Below, piece by piece: positions 1-9,184 of a stretch of DNA of 53,664 nt. The first letter of the stretch is position 1; each line of letters opens with the position of its first letter. The stretch is from a virus. Made by a program: the position numbers and the translations under genes. Location: positions 1-53,664 of IMG/VR virus record IMGVR_UViG_3300045146_000572; one strand, written 5' to 3'. The notes under the pieces are model-generated. The model ran no database searches, was not told the DNA's origin, and worked only from the letters and a program-made list of their open reading frames with translations.

Positions 1-126
1 TTTTGCTACTTTACTTCCACCTTCCAATTCGAGTAGTTCAGCGTTCAGCAGATTTAGTTCATCTTTCAAAGCTGTGGTATATTGGTTATTAGCCATATTG
101 GTCGTAAGAGCACCAAAGCCAACACC
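1..126. repeat. Terminal direct repeat, left copy (contig closure)
   Basis: Bases 1-126 are identical to 53516-53641. The reading frame continues through the joint, so this is circular closure or permutation of one genome rather than a functional terminal repeat lying outside genes. Confidence 0.9.
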
Positions 127-1728
127 CGCAGAGTTACTAACGTTAGCGGTATTTTCAAGTTTCTTGTTGACTTCTTCAATTTTATCCCGCACCTCGTCAA
201 TTTTTTGCTGTTGCAAAGTAGACGATAAATTTCCAAAAGCCAAATCAGCGTCTGAGACCTTATATCCGAGTTTTTCGTAAGCATCCTTCAATGCGGATGT
301 GGTTTTTTCAAGAGCTTCCTGATTCAATCCAGTTCTCTCATAGGATGCTTTGATTATATTGTAACTTGCCTCCAAATCTTTTAAAGCAAAGTATTCGTCA
401 CCTATCGAAGTGATTGCTTCCGTCCTTTTTTGTTCCAGGACTTTAGACGCTGTATAAAGGGCGATAACTGCAGTTGTAACCGTACCGATCGCAATCGCAA
501 TCGGTGCCCATGGAGCCGTCAATAATTGAAGGCGCAGATAGCTCAGTCCTTGAAATGCTTTTACAGAAACAGCAAGGGCTCCAAGTGCGACAGTCATCTT
601 GGTGATTCCGGTCACTACTCCCTGGATCAATCCAGGATATTGGTTAAGCAGATAAAAAACTTTCTTCATCTGCGAATTGACTTCGGTGCCTATGCTTATA
701 AAAGCACCTGTCACAATATTCTTAAATATCTGTGATTGCTTGCCCAGGCCATCCATCTGCAATCCAAAAGCCCGCTCTGTCATTCCCATTGATGAATACA
801 TCGCAGCAGTCTTTTCTGCAAGGTCATCCGAGAGATGGCCTGTTAAAGCATAAAATGCGACAATGCCTTCTTTCCTGCCTAACAGGTCTCCAATAGACAT
901 TTCGTATTTATTAGTATAATCTGCCATTGCCTGCAAAGCCCCCTGGAGACCGCCTACTTTTTGGATAAAATCTTTTCCGCTTCCGACACCAAGTTCGTCA
1001 AAAAATCTTCCCATCTCATCTTTGGTTTTAATGAACGCAGTCATCAAAGATTCCATTTGAGTCGTAACTTCAGCAGTATTGCCGGTCACACCTGTCAAAG
1101 TTGCTAAAACGCCGGCAACCTCTTCAAATCTAATACCCAGAGCCGATGCAAGCGGAATTGTTTTACCAAGTTCAGTAGACAATTCCGCCATTGTGGTTTG
1201 ACCCAACTTTATGGTCTGAAAAGTTATGTCTGAAATTCGCCCGACTTCCTCCCATTCATACCCATACCCTTTTATGACGGCGCTGAAAAAGTTGAACGTC
1301 TCCGTTGTATCCGCGACCCCTGCGGATGCACCTTTTGCTGACGCTTCAAGCATCATCAGCGATTTCTCGACTGGAACTGTTGCGGATACAACTTGATACA
1401 AGGCATCGCTCAAAGCAACAGCAGTATTGGGCAACGTATATGAAAGTTCAAGCGTCTCGGCTTTTAATCTCTCAAACGCCGGCATTGCCTCATCATCGAC
1501 GAGAGTCGAAACATTTCTCATTATACTGCCGAATTCAGCTGCAGCAGTTGAAACAGCGTACAGAGCAGCCCCTGCAGCAGCGAAGGCCATGTTGAGAGCG
1601 AGATTCATCCTCGAAGCGGATTTGTCTGTTTCCGCGCTTGCCTTCTCTAAATCATTGGTGAACTTCTCGGTTCCGGTAATTCCGATGGTTGCTTCAATGT
1701 CATATTTTCCGCTTCCCCAGATGTTCAT
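1..1728 (-). CDS. Tape-measure protein, N-terminal part (continues across window end)
   Basis: This is the N-terminal 576 codons of the tail tape-measure protein, which sets tail length and is threaded through the tail tube. It opens with an ATG at 1728 that overlaps the stop of the tail-chaperone extension by four bases (ATGA). Residues about 130-260 carry a TP901-type tape-measure core, with Gly/Thr-rich helical segments such as GVTGNTAEV. About residues 380-460 hold hydrophobic helices ending in the stretch APIAIAIGTVTTAVIALYT. The frame is still open at base 1 and is continuous with the frame entering at 53515, so the whole protein is about 1535 residues. By the usual 1.5 angstrom per residue rule this gives a tail near 230 nm, an inference. 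Confidence 0.9.
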   Translation of the reverse strand, partial: MNIWGSGKYDIEATIGITGTEKFTNDLEKASAETDKSASRMNLALNMAFAAAGAALYAVSTAAAEFGSIMRNVSTLVDDEAMPAFERLKAETLELSYTLPNTAVALSDALYQVVSATVPVEKSLMMLEASAKGASAGVADTTETFNFFSAVIKGYGYEWEEVGRISDITFQTIKLGQTTMAELSTELGKTIPLASALGIRFEEVAGVLATLTGVTGNTAEVTTQMESLMTAFIKTKDEMGRFFDELGVGSGKDFIQKVGGLQGALQAMADYTNKYEMSIGDLLGRKEGIVAFYALTGHLSDDLAEKTAAMYSSMGMTERAFGLQMDGLGKQSQIFKNIVTGAFISIGTEVNSQMKKVFYLLNQYPGLIQGVVTGITKMTVALGALAVSVKAFQGLSYLRLQLLTAPWAPIAIAIGTVTTAVIALYTASKVLEQKRTEAITSIGDEYFALKDLEASYNIIKASYERTGLNQEALEKTTSALKDAYEKLGYKVSDADLAFGNLSSTLQQQKIDEVRDKIEEVNKKLENTANVSNSAGVGFGALTTNMANNQYTTALKDELNLLNAELLELEGGSKVAK

Positions 1729-2054
1729 CCTACCACCTTGTAAGGTTTGAATTTTCCATTCTCATAAACCTGCTCTGTCTTTACTGTTTTTTTCCTTTTT
1801 TTGGTTAGAATCGATTTCGGCTTCCCTTTAAAATTTGCGCTTTGGAACAATCTAATGAAAATATCAAAAGCCCTCAAAATGTCATTTGTTTCCGGTTCAA
1901 TTATTTCTTCCTCTATACTGGTCAGCAGCAGTTCCCTACGAATCGGGTCATTTGAATCCATGATTAACTGAGGGCTAAATGGGCTTTCATACCTATAATG
2001 TTTGTATAACAGCAGCCGAGTTTCCCATTCTTCAAAAGAACGGGACTCGATCAG
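1725..2054 (-). CDS. Tail assembly chaperone frameshift extension (T part of gpGT-like fusion)
   Basis: This 109-codon segment is expressed as the C-terminal part of a fusion with the upstream chaperone after a -1 ribosomal frameshift. The frame is open back to 2117, but residues before the slip site look like a shadow. The first extension codon is CTG at 2054, directly after the A-AAA-AAC heptamer. The protein is charged and ends in a Lys-rich segment followed by VYENGKFKPYKVVG. By analogy with lambda G/GT, the long form (about 285 residues) bridges tape-measure and tube subunits during tail assembly. Its stop overlaps the tape-measure start, giving translational coupling. Confidence 0.85.
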   Translation of the reverse strand: MIESRSFEEWETRLLLYKHYRYESPFSPQLIMDSNDPIRRELLLTSIEEEIIEPETNDILRAFDIFIRLFQSANFKGKPKSILTKKRKKTVKTEQVYENGKFKPYKVVG

Positions 2055-2581
2055 TTTTTTGCTGTTTTTGTAATACTGGCAACAATCTGAGCAAGTTGAA
2101 CATACTGATCCGCGCATAAACGCAGCAATTCAAGATTCGATCCCATTAGTTCGCTGAACATTTTCTGTTCTTCCTCTGTCGGGAACAGCTTTTCACCTGT
2201 TTCAGGATCTGTCAGAAATTTTGGAATAATGTTAAGGACGACGATCTGCCTGGTTAAATCATAGGCAATATGTTCCGCCAGATTTTTCGGCTTTTCCTTT
2301 TCCAGGGTCGCCTTGACTTCCTTCGTTGCGTTCTCAAGGTCTGCCTCCCATTTCGCTTCATTCATCGGAAGTTTGTCCAGCCCTTTTTCAATGGTCTTTG
2401 CAAGTTTTTCATGGAATACAAGGATTCGCTCTTCCTGAATCGAATAAATATCAGGAGACGACAACCTTGCCCTGACGGAATCCGTATCGCTTATCGGAAT
2501 CTCAAAATCGACGAAAACTTTTCTGTAACGATCAGCCGATTGGATGATATCAATTTTGCGGATTTTGGTTTTTTGACTCAT
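2051..2581 (-). CDS. Tail assembly chaperone, short form (gpG-like)
   Basis: A 176-residue acidic, helical protein directly upstream of the tape-measure gene, the conserved position of lambda gpG. The last codons read GCA AAA AAC TGA on the minus strand, so the slippery heptamer lies in the correct phase immediately before the stop. The start ATG at 2581 has an AAGGAA ribosome site. It overlaps the preceding gene by 32 bases. The role is inferred from position and frameshift signal, since sequence is poorly conserved in this family. Confidence 0.85.
   Translation of the reverse strand: MSQKTKIRKIDIIQSADRYRKVFVDFEIPISDTDSVRARLSSPDIYSIQEERILVFHEKLAKTIEKGLDKLPMNEAKWEADLENATKEVKATLEKEKPKNLAEHIAYDLTRQIVVLNIIPKFLTDPETGEKLFPTEEEQKMFSELMGSNLELLRLCADQYVQLAQIVASITKTAKN
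2054..2060 (-). promoter_or_regulatory. Programmed -1 ribosomal frameshift site (A-AAA-AAC)
   Basis: The minus-strand heptamer AAAAAAC is in the X-XXY-YYZ phase of the upstream chaperone frame, followed directly by its TGA stop. Slippage by one base continues into the CTG-initiated extension frame. Confidence 0.85.
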
Positions 2582-2849
2582 TAATTAATTCCTTATTTTT
2601 TTCGATTATTTTAAAAACTTGGTTTTTTAAGCGTCTGAGTGTGAGCCCATATGCAATGGGCTCGACACTCATCTCGCGTGAATTTAAGGTCATAACCACA
2701 TTTTCGTCAACATCGAATTTCATTTTTGCCTTTGGTGTTTTCTGGTCTCCAATGAGCTCCTCTGTCAGGAAAATGCATTTCGGTTCAATGTGGCAGCTGG
2801 TCATAACAGCTGCAGCCCTTAAAAAATCGTCCGTTGTGTACTCAATCAT
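2550..2849 (-). CDS. Small tail-region protein, unknown
   Basis: A 99-residue protein between tail tube and tail chaperone. It starts MIEYTTDDFLRAAA and has a Lys-rich amphipathic C terminus. The position matches small tail proteins sometimes found between tube and chaperone genes, such as a tube-associated or extra chaperone subunit. No motif I recognise. Its end overlaps the chaperone start. Confidence 0.7.
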   Translation of the reverse strand: MIEYTTDDFLRAAAVMTSCHIEPKCIFLTEELIGDQKTPKAKMKFDVDENVVMTLNSREMSVEPIAYGLTLRRLKNQVFKIIEKNKELINESKNQNPQN

Positions 2850-2857
2850 TAATCACC

Positions 2858-3649
2858 TCAGGCGGTTGCTTTGGCGTAAGTGACGGTCACGATTGTTCCC
2901 GCTGCAGGAGTCGGCGTTAAAGTGAATGTCGTTCCAACGCATGTCGCTCCGCTGGTCACCCTGGAACCGTAGACCTGAGCCGTTGTCTTGGTGATGCATG
3001 AAACGACATTATTCAGCAGGAAGTCCTCATTTTCCTCGTTGGTCACATCAAAGAGAATAACAGGGGTCGAGGACAACGTGAATGAACCGCTGCTCCCATT
3101 CGCAGTGAACCGATCAATGACAAGCTCTGCACCTGCATAGATTCGGAACGGATCGCGCTTCGACCAGAAAGTGAAAGTTGAAGGATTATCCTCCATTGGA
3201 GTATTTTCTTCCCATTCCTTCAAAATCATCTGCGGATATACTTTCGTATACTTGTGGGTTCCATCGCTTTCGCGCATTTCCGTTTCCCAGGTGATGATCG
3301 GAATCGACTTTGCCCTGGTCGCCTGGCCGTAATAACCTGCACCTCCAAAAGTGGTTCCGTACAGTTGAGCCATGAACGCGAACAATTTTCCGGCAAGGAT
3401 GTCAACAGCCAATTCGTGTTTCCACTGGCTTTTGACTTCCGTATATTCATCTCCCGCACCTTCCTGAAAAACGTTTTTTGTCGAACCAGCCGTAAGAGGC
3501 GTCGGAGTCGCGTTTTGGATGCCTTCAACATAGGCAGGGGTCAAAGGCGCCGCGACCGAAGCACCAAGTCGCCAAATGCGATGCAATGAGTTTTTACCCA
3601 TAAGAACATCGTCCTCAGATGGGGCTTCGAGCCATGATGTGTAGTCCAT
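2858..3649 (-). CDS. Major tail tube protein
   Basis: A 263-residue protein with the order and character of a siphovirus tail tube subunit, following the tail terminator and preceding the chaperones. The N terminus holds the tube-like beta core (residues about 1-185). The C-terminal 70 residues are Thr/Val-rich (TFTLTPTPAAGTIVTVTY) and resemble an appended beta-sandwich that would decorate the outside of the tube. The two-part reading is inference from composition. ATG start at 3649 with a GGAG site a few bases upstream. Confidence 0.75.
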   Translation of the reverse strand: MDYTSWLEAPSEDDVLMGKNSLHRIWRLGASVAAPLTPAYVEGIQNATPTPLTAGSTKNVFQEGAGDEYTEVKSQWKHELAVDILAGKLFAFMAQLYGTTFGGAGYYGQATRAKSIPIITWETEMRESDGTHKYTKVYPQMILKEWEENTPMEDNPSTFTFWSKRDPFRIYAGAELVIDRFTANGSSGSFTLSSTPVILFDVTNEENEDFLLNNVVSCITKTTAQVYGSRVTSGATCVGTTFTLTPTPAAGTIVTVTYAKATA

Positions 3650-3661
3650 AAAAAATCTCCT

Positions 3662-4147
3662 CTAAATGATTAAATCTGCGCTCATCTCCGTGCGGAAATC
3701 CATCGCACTCGGATCGCTCAGGTCTTGCATGTTGCTTATTTTATCAATCGCAATCCCGAAATATTTTAATGTTTTATTTGTGTACGTATCCGTCCCCAGG
3801 GTCACAGTGAACTGGCTGGTATAAACTGTCGGACTTGTCAGCAGCAGGTTATTAAGCTCTGAACAGATTATAGAGTTCTCCGCTTTACCACCTGTTTTTT
3901 CATCATTCCATATCCCAATATCAACTCGCCACCGTCCTTTATGATTTGAAGAGCCCTGGGCAAGGATGGCAGCTTCAATATAAAATGGAGGCTGGATATA
4001 TATAATCGGACGATTAAGTTCTTCACCTTGCTCTATGTTCGGAAACGACTTTAGAATATCGTATCCGCTCCATGGTGAACCGAGTGACTTTAAAAAGGCC
4101 ACAAGGATCGCCTGAGTGTCGTTCATTATCCGCTGGTTTCTTATCAT
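3662..4147 (-). CDS. Tail terminator-like protein
   Basis: A 161-residue protein between the HK97 gp10-like neck protein and the tail tube, where the tail-completion (terminator) protein sits in siphoviruses. It is a mixed alpha/beta chain of the usual length. The ATG overlaps the previous stop (ATGA). A second ATG seven codons in is a possible alternative start. Function is inferred from synteny. Confidence 0.65.
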   Translation of the reverse strand: MIRNQRIMNDTQAILVAFLKSLGSPWSGYDILKSFPNIEQGEELNRPIIYIQPPFYIEAAILAQGSSNHKGRWRVDIGIWNDEKTGGKAENSIICSELNNLLLTSPTVYTSQFTVTLGTDTYTNKTLKYFGIAIDKISNMQDLSDPSAMDFRTEMSADLII

Positions 4148-4557
4148 CCTTTTGAACCTGCATAATCACGAATCCTCTTTTTTAAAGAGGACTTCCAGAG
4201 CTTTATGACGTTTTCCTTATGCACTTTGAATGCACTTGCGAAAAAGTCGCGTTTCATTAATTTTCGCGTTCCATACTGCACGAATACAGCATAGGGAGCT
4301 GAATCCTTGTCCATATAAATGTGCTTTATATATTTCGATTCTCTTTTCTCCCGCAATGCTCCGTAAAGCCGACCGCTGACCTTGCGGACAGGGAGCCTCC
4401 CTTTTCTGTATACGGTTCCACGAAGATTCGCTTTTATTTGATTCGCGACAGTAAAGCTCCCCAGGGTAACCATTGCAGCCATGTCCTTGGGATAATACTC
4501 GCGTATCTTCCGAATCTTTTTTTTCCAATTATCAATATTAACTTGTCGCTTGCTCAC
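4144..4557 (-). CDS. HK97 gp10-like neck / head-tail joining protein
   Basis: A 137-residue basic protein with the family signature around APYAVFVQYGTRKLMKRDFF: a YG(T)R turn followed by a Phe-rich helix. This family occupies the head-tail interface in many siphoviruses. Starts at GTG overlapping the previous TGA by four bases, so it is translationally coupled. Confidence 0.8.
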   Translation of the reverse strand: MSKRQVNIDNWKKKIRKIREYYPKDMAAMVTLGSFTVANQIKANLRGTVYRKGRLPVRKVSGRLYGALREKRESKYIKHIYMDKDSAPYAVFVQYGTRKLMKRDFFASAFKVHKENVIKLWKSSLKKRIRDYAGSKG

Positions 4558-5021
4558 AGTTTTCTCAACAGCGTCAAATAATACTTTTCATTACCTGCAG
4601 CCATAGGCACCACAGAAATCAATTTAAATTGATCATCGTCAACCTGCAGGTATGCACTCAAATCATTTTCCCAATCTTCCATCGAGGGAACTTCATTGGT
4701 TGCTCCGTCAAGAGCACAAATCGCCGCGAAATCATTCGCTTCGGCTTTGCCTATTTCCAACCATTTTTTGACCGTATCAAGGGTCGCCAGTGACGTGATG
4801 CTCCCGATGAATATTTTCATGTTGCGCTGCACAGAAACCGATGAAATAACAAGGTTTCCATTGCAATTCTCAGCAGACGGATTAAGGCGATGCCATTCCG
4901 GTGAATAACTCGGATTATCTGGATCTTCATATAAACGACAAGGGCATGACGTTCCGACCGAATAATTCAGAACGGAGTCCATGCCCCTGGTTGCCAGTTG
5001 CCTCAATAATCTTTCAATCAT
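4554..5021 (-). CDS. Head closure / stopper-like protein
   Basis: A 155-residue protein in the connector cluster between an adaptor-like gene and the gp10-like gene, the slot of a head-closure protein. No catalytic motif. The N-terminal region contains a Cys pair (TSCPCRLY). Coupled to the upstream gene through ATGA. Function is inferred from order only. Confidence 0.55.
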   Translation of the reverse strand: MIERLLRQLATRGMDSVLNYSVGTSCPCRLYEDPDNPSYSPEWHRLNPSAENCNGNLVISSVSVQRNMKIFIGSITSLATLDTVKKWLEIGKAEANDFAAICALDGATNEVPSMEDWENDLSAYLQVDDDQFKLISVVPMAAGNEKYYLTLLRKL

Positions 5022-5491
5022 GGAAACAAGTCCCAGACGCTCAGATTGTTGTCTGACCAGTTTATATTCCGATTGTCGAGTCCGTCAGGAATATAATCAT
5101 CGCCTCCGCTGGTAGACCCTCCGACCGCATAATTTTTGATTCCGCACAGACCGAGGAGCTCCTGCAGTTCTTTTGCAAGTTTGTCAAGTATCGTCGCCCT
5201 GTCTTGCGCGTCAATCGGAGTAAAGCTCACGATTCCACTTTTGACCGCCTCATTCGGTGCCTCCGTCAAAACAACAAGGCAGCAGGTCACAATTTCGGCG
5301 CCTATCAAGAGAGTCTGTTGTGTGGCCGTGAGACCCGAAAACGTCAGACTGTTGTTCGTCAGCCATTGGTCTATTTTCGCCTCTGCAAGAGGAATATAGG
5401 ATGGGGAATACAAGTCCCCATCCGATAGAGTCACTGACGGAATAGTCCGGAGCCTCCTCCGGACGTTGTCCGCTGTTATTCTATAGCTCAC
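5018..5491 (-). CDS. Head-tail connector adaptor-like protein
   Basis: A 157-residue mostly helical protein directly downstream of the capsid region, the place and size of gp6/gp15-type connector adaptors that dock on the portal. The start is GTG in a GTGA overlap with the preceding stop. It ends in an acidic Asn/Asp-rich tail. Inferred from position and helical character. Confidence 0.6.
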   Translation of the reverse strand: MSYRITADNVRRRLRTIPSVTLSDGDLYSPSYIPLAEAKIDQWLTNNSLTFSGLTATQQTLLIGAEIVTCCLVVLTEAPNEAVKSGIVSFTPIDAQDRATILDKLAKELQELLGLCGIKNYAVGGSTSGGDDYIPDGLDNRNINWSDNNLSVWDLFP

Positions 5492-5898
5492 TGAGGTTTC
5501 TTCCCTTTGCTGCCTGCAGGTTTCTTGGGAGCCGGCCGTTCAGCCGGTTCCTTTTTTGTTCTGCGGAAATTCGGAAGGATCGGGACGACGATTTGCCTCC
5601 CATCAAGAGCATCAAGCCCCCCCATCGCAATCAGACGATTCTTTTCGGCTTTGATTTTTTCGACTTCACCCTCGCGTTCCGAAATGTACTTTTCAAGGGT
5701 ATCGACCGCAGCCTGGTCGTCATGCAATTGCGTGAGCGGATTGTCAGGTTTCTCCTCAGTTCGCAGGTACGCAGCAAAAAACGAATTCGCTTCGCATTCC
5801 TGCGGAATCTCCTTATCTACCATCTCGCGACTGAAATCCAGCCGTTCGTTGGTATAAGGATTCTGAATGTGTAATACTTTCGAACTAATGACCCACAT
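5488..5898 (-). CDS. Unknown head-region protein with basic Pro/Lys tail
   Basis: A 136-residue protein downstream of the major capsid gene. Residues about 60-90 form a short coiled coil (EKYISEREGEVEKIKAEKN). The last 25 residues are Lys/Pro-rich, likely disordered and nucleic-acid or capsid binding. I do not recognise a family. It may be a minor head protein. Confidence 0.6.
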   Translation of the reverse strand: MWVISSKVLHIQNPYTNERLDFSREMVDKEIPQECEANSFFAAYLRTEEKPDNPLTQLHDDQAAVDTLEKYISEREGEVEKIKAEKNRLIAMGGLDALDGRQIVVPILPNFRRTKKEPAERPAPKKPAGSKGKKPQ

Positions 5899-5925
5899 CG
5901 TTTTCTCCTGTCGTTTTATCGTGAA

Positions 5926-7056
5926 TTAATGAGTTTCGTCAAACAGGGTGATGGCCTGGTTATCGTCCACCGTGAACGTGTCGCGATGGCTGACCGCCGT
6001 GCCATTGATCTGTTTACGGATGATCTTGTCTGTTTCCACCATGATTCCGCCGTTCGTCAGATGGGTCATCGCATAATCGGAATCAAAGCCGACAAAGTTA
6101 TCGGCACCGATGACATCACGATCCCATTCATATGCGACCGGCAGTGAAATCCCGCTTGCCTGGAATTGCACCTGCGGATTCGCCATGCCTGCGATGGTCG
6201 TGGCGTATTCCTGCAGCAGAGCCTTGCGACCGACAAAAACTTTCGTCTTGTACGGACTCGGTGATCCGGTTGCCCACTTTATGACGTCACCCACCGCAAT
6301 GGTTCCGCTGGCAGCCGTTTCGACTGTGGTTCCAGGAGTATTTGAATTTCCATCGCCATTCTGAGCAATGTAAAGCAGGCGGTCAGTTCTGCGGAGGTCG
6401 ATCTGCTGGCCGACTCGACGCAGGAACGTTGCGAAGAAATTTAAATACTGCATTGCAAGGGCTTCGTAAGTGACTGAGATGTAACGACCGAATTTCGTCA
6501 GATAAACAGTATGCTCACCGATGACGATTTTGGTCTCACCCATTTGCTCACCCTGGCCGATCTCACCGAGGTCACGATCCGCCTCAGTATCTTCCAGATA
6601 GGGCTTCTGGTAAGACAGGGCATTGATGTCTATCTGTTCGGTCACAAGGTACGGAACCAGCGAGTTCAACATCATGCCGGCATAAATTCGGTCTCCGACC
6701 CATGCCGGAAAAACAACATCAATGCCGGCATATTCGTAAACCTTGTTGACTTTTGCAGCCCTGGCGCCGCTCACAGGAATGCCGGCGTATTTAAAACATT
6801 CATCAACAGCAGTGAGGGGGACTTGCTTGCCCTGCTCCCGCAGTCGCTTCTTCTCGAAGAAAACTTCGCTGGCCGTCATTCCGAAATACGGAGATTCGGT
6901 GCCTGTTTTCTCTGACTTGATTTTTTCAAGTTGCATCTGAAAAGTCATACCATCCTCTTTTCCTGATGCATACATCCCTTCCTCAAGCGAGACCCCTTTT
7001 AACCAGAAGTCAGGTTTGTTAAGAGGGTTTTCGCGCGGAACAAAAATCTCTGGCAT
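5926..7056 (-). CDS. Major capsid protein (HK97 fold)
   Basis: A 376-residue protein following protease-scaffold and decoration-like genes. The chain suits an HK97-type fold: an N-arm and spine-helix region, then a central FGRYISVTYEALAMQYLNFF segment typical of the P-domain/E-loop neighbourhood, and a C-terminal A-domain-like half rich in short strands. It has no separate N-terminal scaffold domain, consistent with the scaffold being fused to the upstream protease. Strong context: prohead protease upstream, connectors downstream. Confidence 0.85.
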   Translation of the reverse strand: MPEIFVPRENPLNKPDFWLKGVSLEEGMYASGKEDGMTFQMQLEKIKSEKTGTESPYFGMTASEVFFEKKRLREQGKQVPLTAVDECFKYAGIPVSGARAAKVNKVYEYAGIDVVFPAWVGDRIYAGMMLNSLVPYLVTEQIDINALSYQKPYLEDTEADRDLGEIGQGEQMGETKIVIGEHTVYLTKFGRYISVTYEALAMQYLNFFATFLRRVGQQIDLRRTDRLLYIAQNGDGNSNTPGTTVETAASGTIAVGDVIKWATGSPSPYKTKVFVGRKALLQEYATTIAGMANPQVQFQASGISLPVAYEWDRDVIGADNFVGFDSDYAMTHLTNGGIMVETDKIIRKQINGTAVSHRDTFTVDDNQAITLFDETH

Positions 7057-7110
7057 ATGATGCCTCCATTATAATCAATTAAAAATTCAAGTTGTTTACA
7101 GCCGTCAGGT

Positions 7111-7563
7111 TTACAACAGCATGTCCAGTCGACCGGATGACGGAACATCGATTCCAATGACGTAACCGATGCCCGATGCATCTCCATAGATAGGACGATA
7201 GGTTGCACCATAAACAAGACCGCCATTTCCACGTGACGGTGAACCGCTGTATTCGAAATTCACGACCCTGGTCGCCGGATGAAAATCTCCGCCTCCGTCC
7301 TCAAAGCCCCAGATTTCGCAGGTGAGTTTGTAGGACGTTGCAGTTTTCTCTTTCCACAGGATTCGACCGTGCGGTTTCTCGCCATTTGCAGGAGTGACCG
7401 CCTGGTAGTTGGCACCGGTTCCAAGTCGAATGAGTTTTCCTTCAACTTTGGTGCCTAAAGCAATTAAAGCATCAATGGCCGTTTTCAGACCTGAATCAGG
7501 GGTCAGCGTCAACGTCAGCTGTTCGCCTTTTTGACCTCCACCCACTGTCGGTAAAGTAGACAT
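7111..7563 (-). CDS. Probable capsid decoration protein
   Basis: A 150-residue Gly/Thr/Ser-rich beta protein between the protease-scaffold and capsid genes, the usual location of lambda gpD-like head decoration proteins. It lacks membrane or catalytic features. An AAGGAGA ribosome site precedes the ATG. The role is inferred from position and composition. Confidence 0.6.
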   Translation of the reverse strand: MSTLPTVGGGQKGEQLTLTLTPDSGLKTAIDALIALGTKVEGKLIRLGTGANYQAVTPANGEKPHGRILWKEKTATSYKLTCEIWGFEDGGGDFHPATRVVNFEYSGSPSRGNGGLVYGATYRPIYGDASGIGYVIGIDVPSSGRLDMLL

Positions 7564-7577
7564 AAGAATCTCCTTCT

Positions 7578-8948
7578 CTAATCAGAAATAAATGATCTGT
7601 CATGGAAATTCGGCAAAGCAGGTTTCTCCGGTTTCGGCTCAAAAGAGATGGCTCCCTTTTTCCCCTTTAGAGATCTGTGTTTTTCCGTTAGCTCTGCAGG
7701 GGTCAGAACCATAAGCTCAGCCCTCTTGCCATCGGCTTCATCCCACTTCATTTGCCCTGCCTGAAAAGTATTCTGCAGGATCATCTCCACGACCTCAGAT
7801 TTCAGCGAATCTTTTTCCGCCTCTATCTGTTTGATTTTTTCGTCCAATTGGTTATTCTCTGCAGTCATGGCAGCAAGGTCATCCTCGGCCTTTGCCTTTG
7901 CATTTTCAGCTTCGACCTTTTGGGTTTCGAGTGACTGGTTCAAAGTTTTCACCTGCTCCAGTTCCTGCACCTTGCTTTCAACAGCAGCAATGAATTCAGC
8001 ATTTTCGCCGTCAGCCTGCAGGGTAAATTCACCAATGGACATTTTCAAATTAATCGGCATTTCACTTTCCTCCTCGCAACCGGAATTTTCATCGGTTACG
8101 TTGTAGAATTTGCTGGACGCTCCATATTGCGCTCCGAGAAAAACATGGCTCCCCTCAAGGGCTTCCGCCTCTTGGTTTTCGGAATTGCGATATTCTCTCC
8201 ACAGTAGTTCGCCGGATTTTTCGTCTTTCACGTCAACAAGCAAGGGATAACGAAATCCGATACTCATCGGACTTGTCACTCCTGCCTTCATCCTGGTAAT
8301 AGCATCAGAATCGATGACGTGCATATAGAATTTCGGAGCGAACCAATATAGACCGCCTTCGATGTCAAGAATTCTTTTTAAGTGGTTTATGAATTTTTTG
8401 TAAGGTACAAATCCAAGAGTTTCGCTGAACTCTTGTGGATCATCGTATTTCAGCAACCTGGAATCAAAAAATCGACCTTCACCGGTATTAAACCAGTTAT
8501 GATTGTTCAGCTTTGATTTTCCGACAATCGACTTGGTGAAGCTCTGCAGGACTCCAAGTGACAAACGTTCTGCATCCCGATCCATAACGTTGTTCGCCAA
8601 TCTGGTATCGATTGCCACGAAATCGCTTTTCTGGAAAGCGTTAGGGTCAGGAATTATTTTCAGCATCTTTGCCCATTCTTCATCGGACGGTTCGAATGCC
8701 TTTATGTTCGCCTGGTAGCTTTTAACGACATTTCTCATATTTTTTGCATCCTCAAATTTTATCAGCCATTCCGCACATTCTGATGGGGCTTTAAAAACTG
8801 TTTTTCCATCCATCACATTGTCTGGGTCGTTTGTTGGAAACCTTATTCCCCGCTCCTCAAAAATTATCCCGAAAAATTCCCCCTCCACCCCTGTTGAATT
8901 GCGGAAAGTAAAGAACCGCCTGGACTCATTTGTCAAAGTCGGAATCAT
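7578..8948 (-). CDS. Prohead protease fused to scaffold
   Basis: A 456-residue two-domain protein. The N-terminal part resembles HK97-family prohead proteases: a candidate catalytic His lies in LNNHNWFN and a Ser in the MSIGFRY motif. A linker near residue 300 leads into a long coiled coil (about 330-420, KAEDDLAAMTAENNQLDEK) that would act as internal scaffold. The C terminus is Pro/Lys-rich. Such fusions cleave themselves and the scaffold during capsid maturation. The start overlaps the upstream gene by 23 bases. Confidence 0.75.
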   Translation of the reverse strand: MIPTLTNESRRFFTFRNSTGVEGEFFGIIFEERGIRFPTNDPDNVMDGKTVFKAPSECAEWLIKFEDAKNMRNVVKSYQANIKAFEPSDEEWAKMLKIIPDPNAFQKSDFVAIDTRLANNVMDRDAERLSLGVLQSFTKSIVGKSKLNNHNWFNTGEGRFFDSRLLKYDDPQEFSETLGFVPYKKFINHLKRILDIEGGLYWFAPKFYMHVIDSDAITRMKAGVTSPMSIGFRYPLLVDVKDEKSGELLWREYRNSENQEAEALEGSHVFLGAQYGASSKFYNVTDENSGCEEESEMPINLKMSIGEFTLQADGENAEFIAAVESKVQELEQVKTLNQSLETQKVEAENAKAKAEDDLAAMTAENNQLDEKIKQIEAEKDSLKSEVVEMILQNTFQAGQMKWDEADGKRAELMVLTPAELTEKHRSLKGKKGAISFEPKPEKPALPNFHDRSFISD

Positions 8949-9183
8949 CTTCTGTCTCTACCTTTTCAAACTCACCGACTTTATCGTCGATCGGTATGGT
9001 GTTTCGCATTCTTCGGGCAGCCGGCGGAATCGGTTTGGTCTGCAGCAAAGGTTTCACAGATTCACCGAAATTTACATCATGGAATCTTTTTGGTTGCGCT
9101 GCACAGATGCACCCTGGGTCTGTACCTTTGCGAGTCCATGTTCTTGTTCTTTTGCAATGCGGACAAGTTGCCATTGTTTCCAT
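8926..9183 (-). CDS. Small zinc-finger-like protein
   Basis: An 85-residue protein with an N-terminal CPHC knuckle followed by GCIC about 15 residues later, a plausible Zn ribbon, and an acidic Asp/Glu C terminus. No known family. It lies between a glycosyltransferase and the protease-scaffold gene, overlapping the latter's start. Confidence 0.65.
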   Translation of the reverse strand: METMATCPHCKRTRTWTRKGTDPGCICAAQPKRFHDVNFGESVKPLLQTKPIPPAARRMRNTIPIDDKVGEFEKVETEDDSDFDK

Positions 9184-9184
9184 T

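Noticed and set aside
1-126. Functional terminal repeat of the virion DNA
   Set aside because: It lies inside one continuous tape-measure frame and matches assembly overlap length, so it marks circular closure or permutation.
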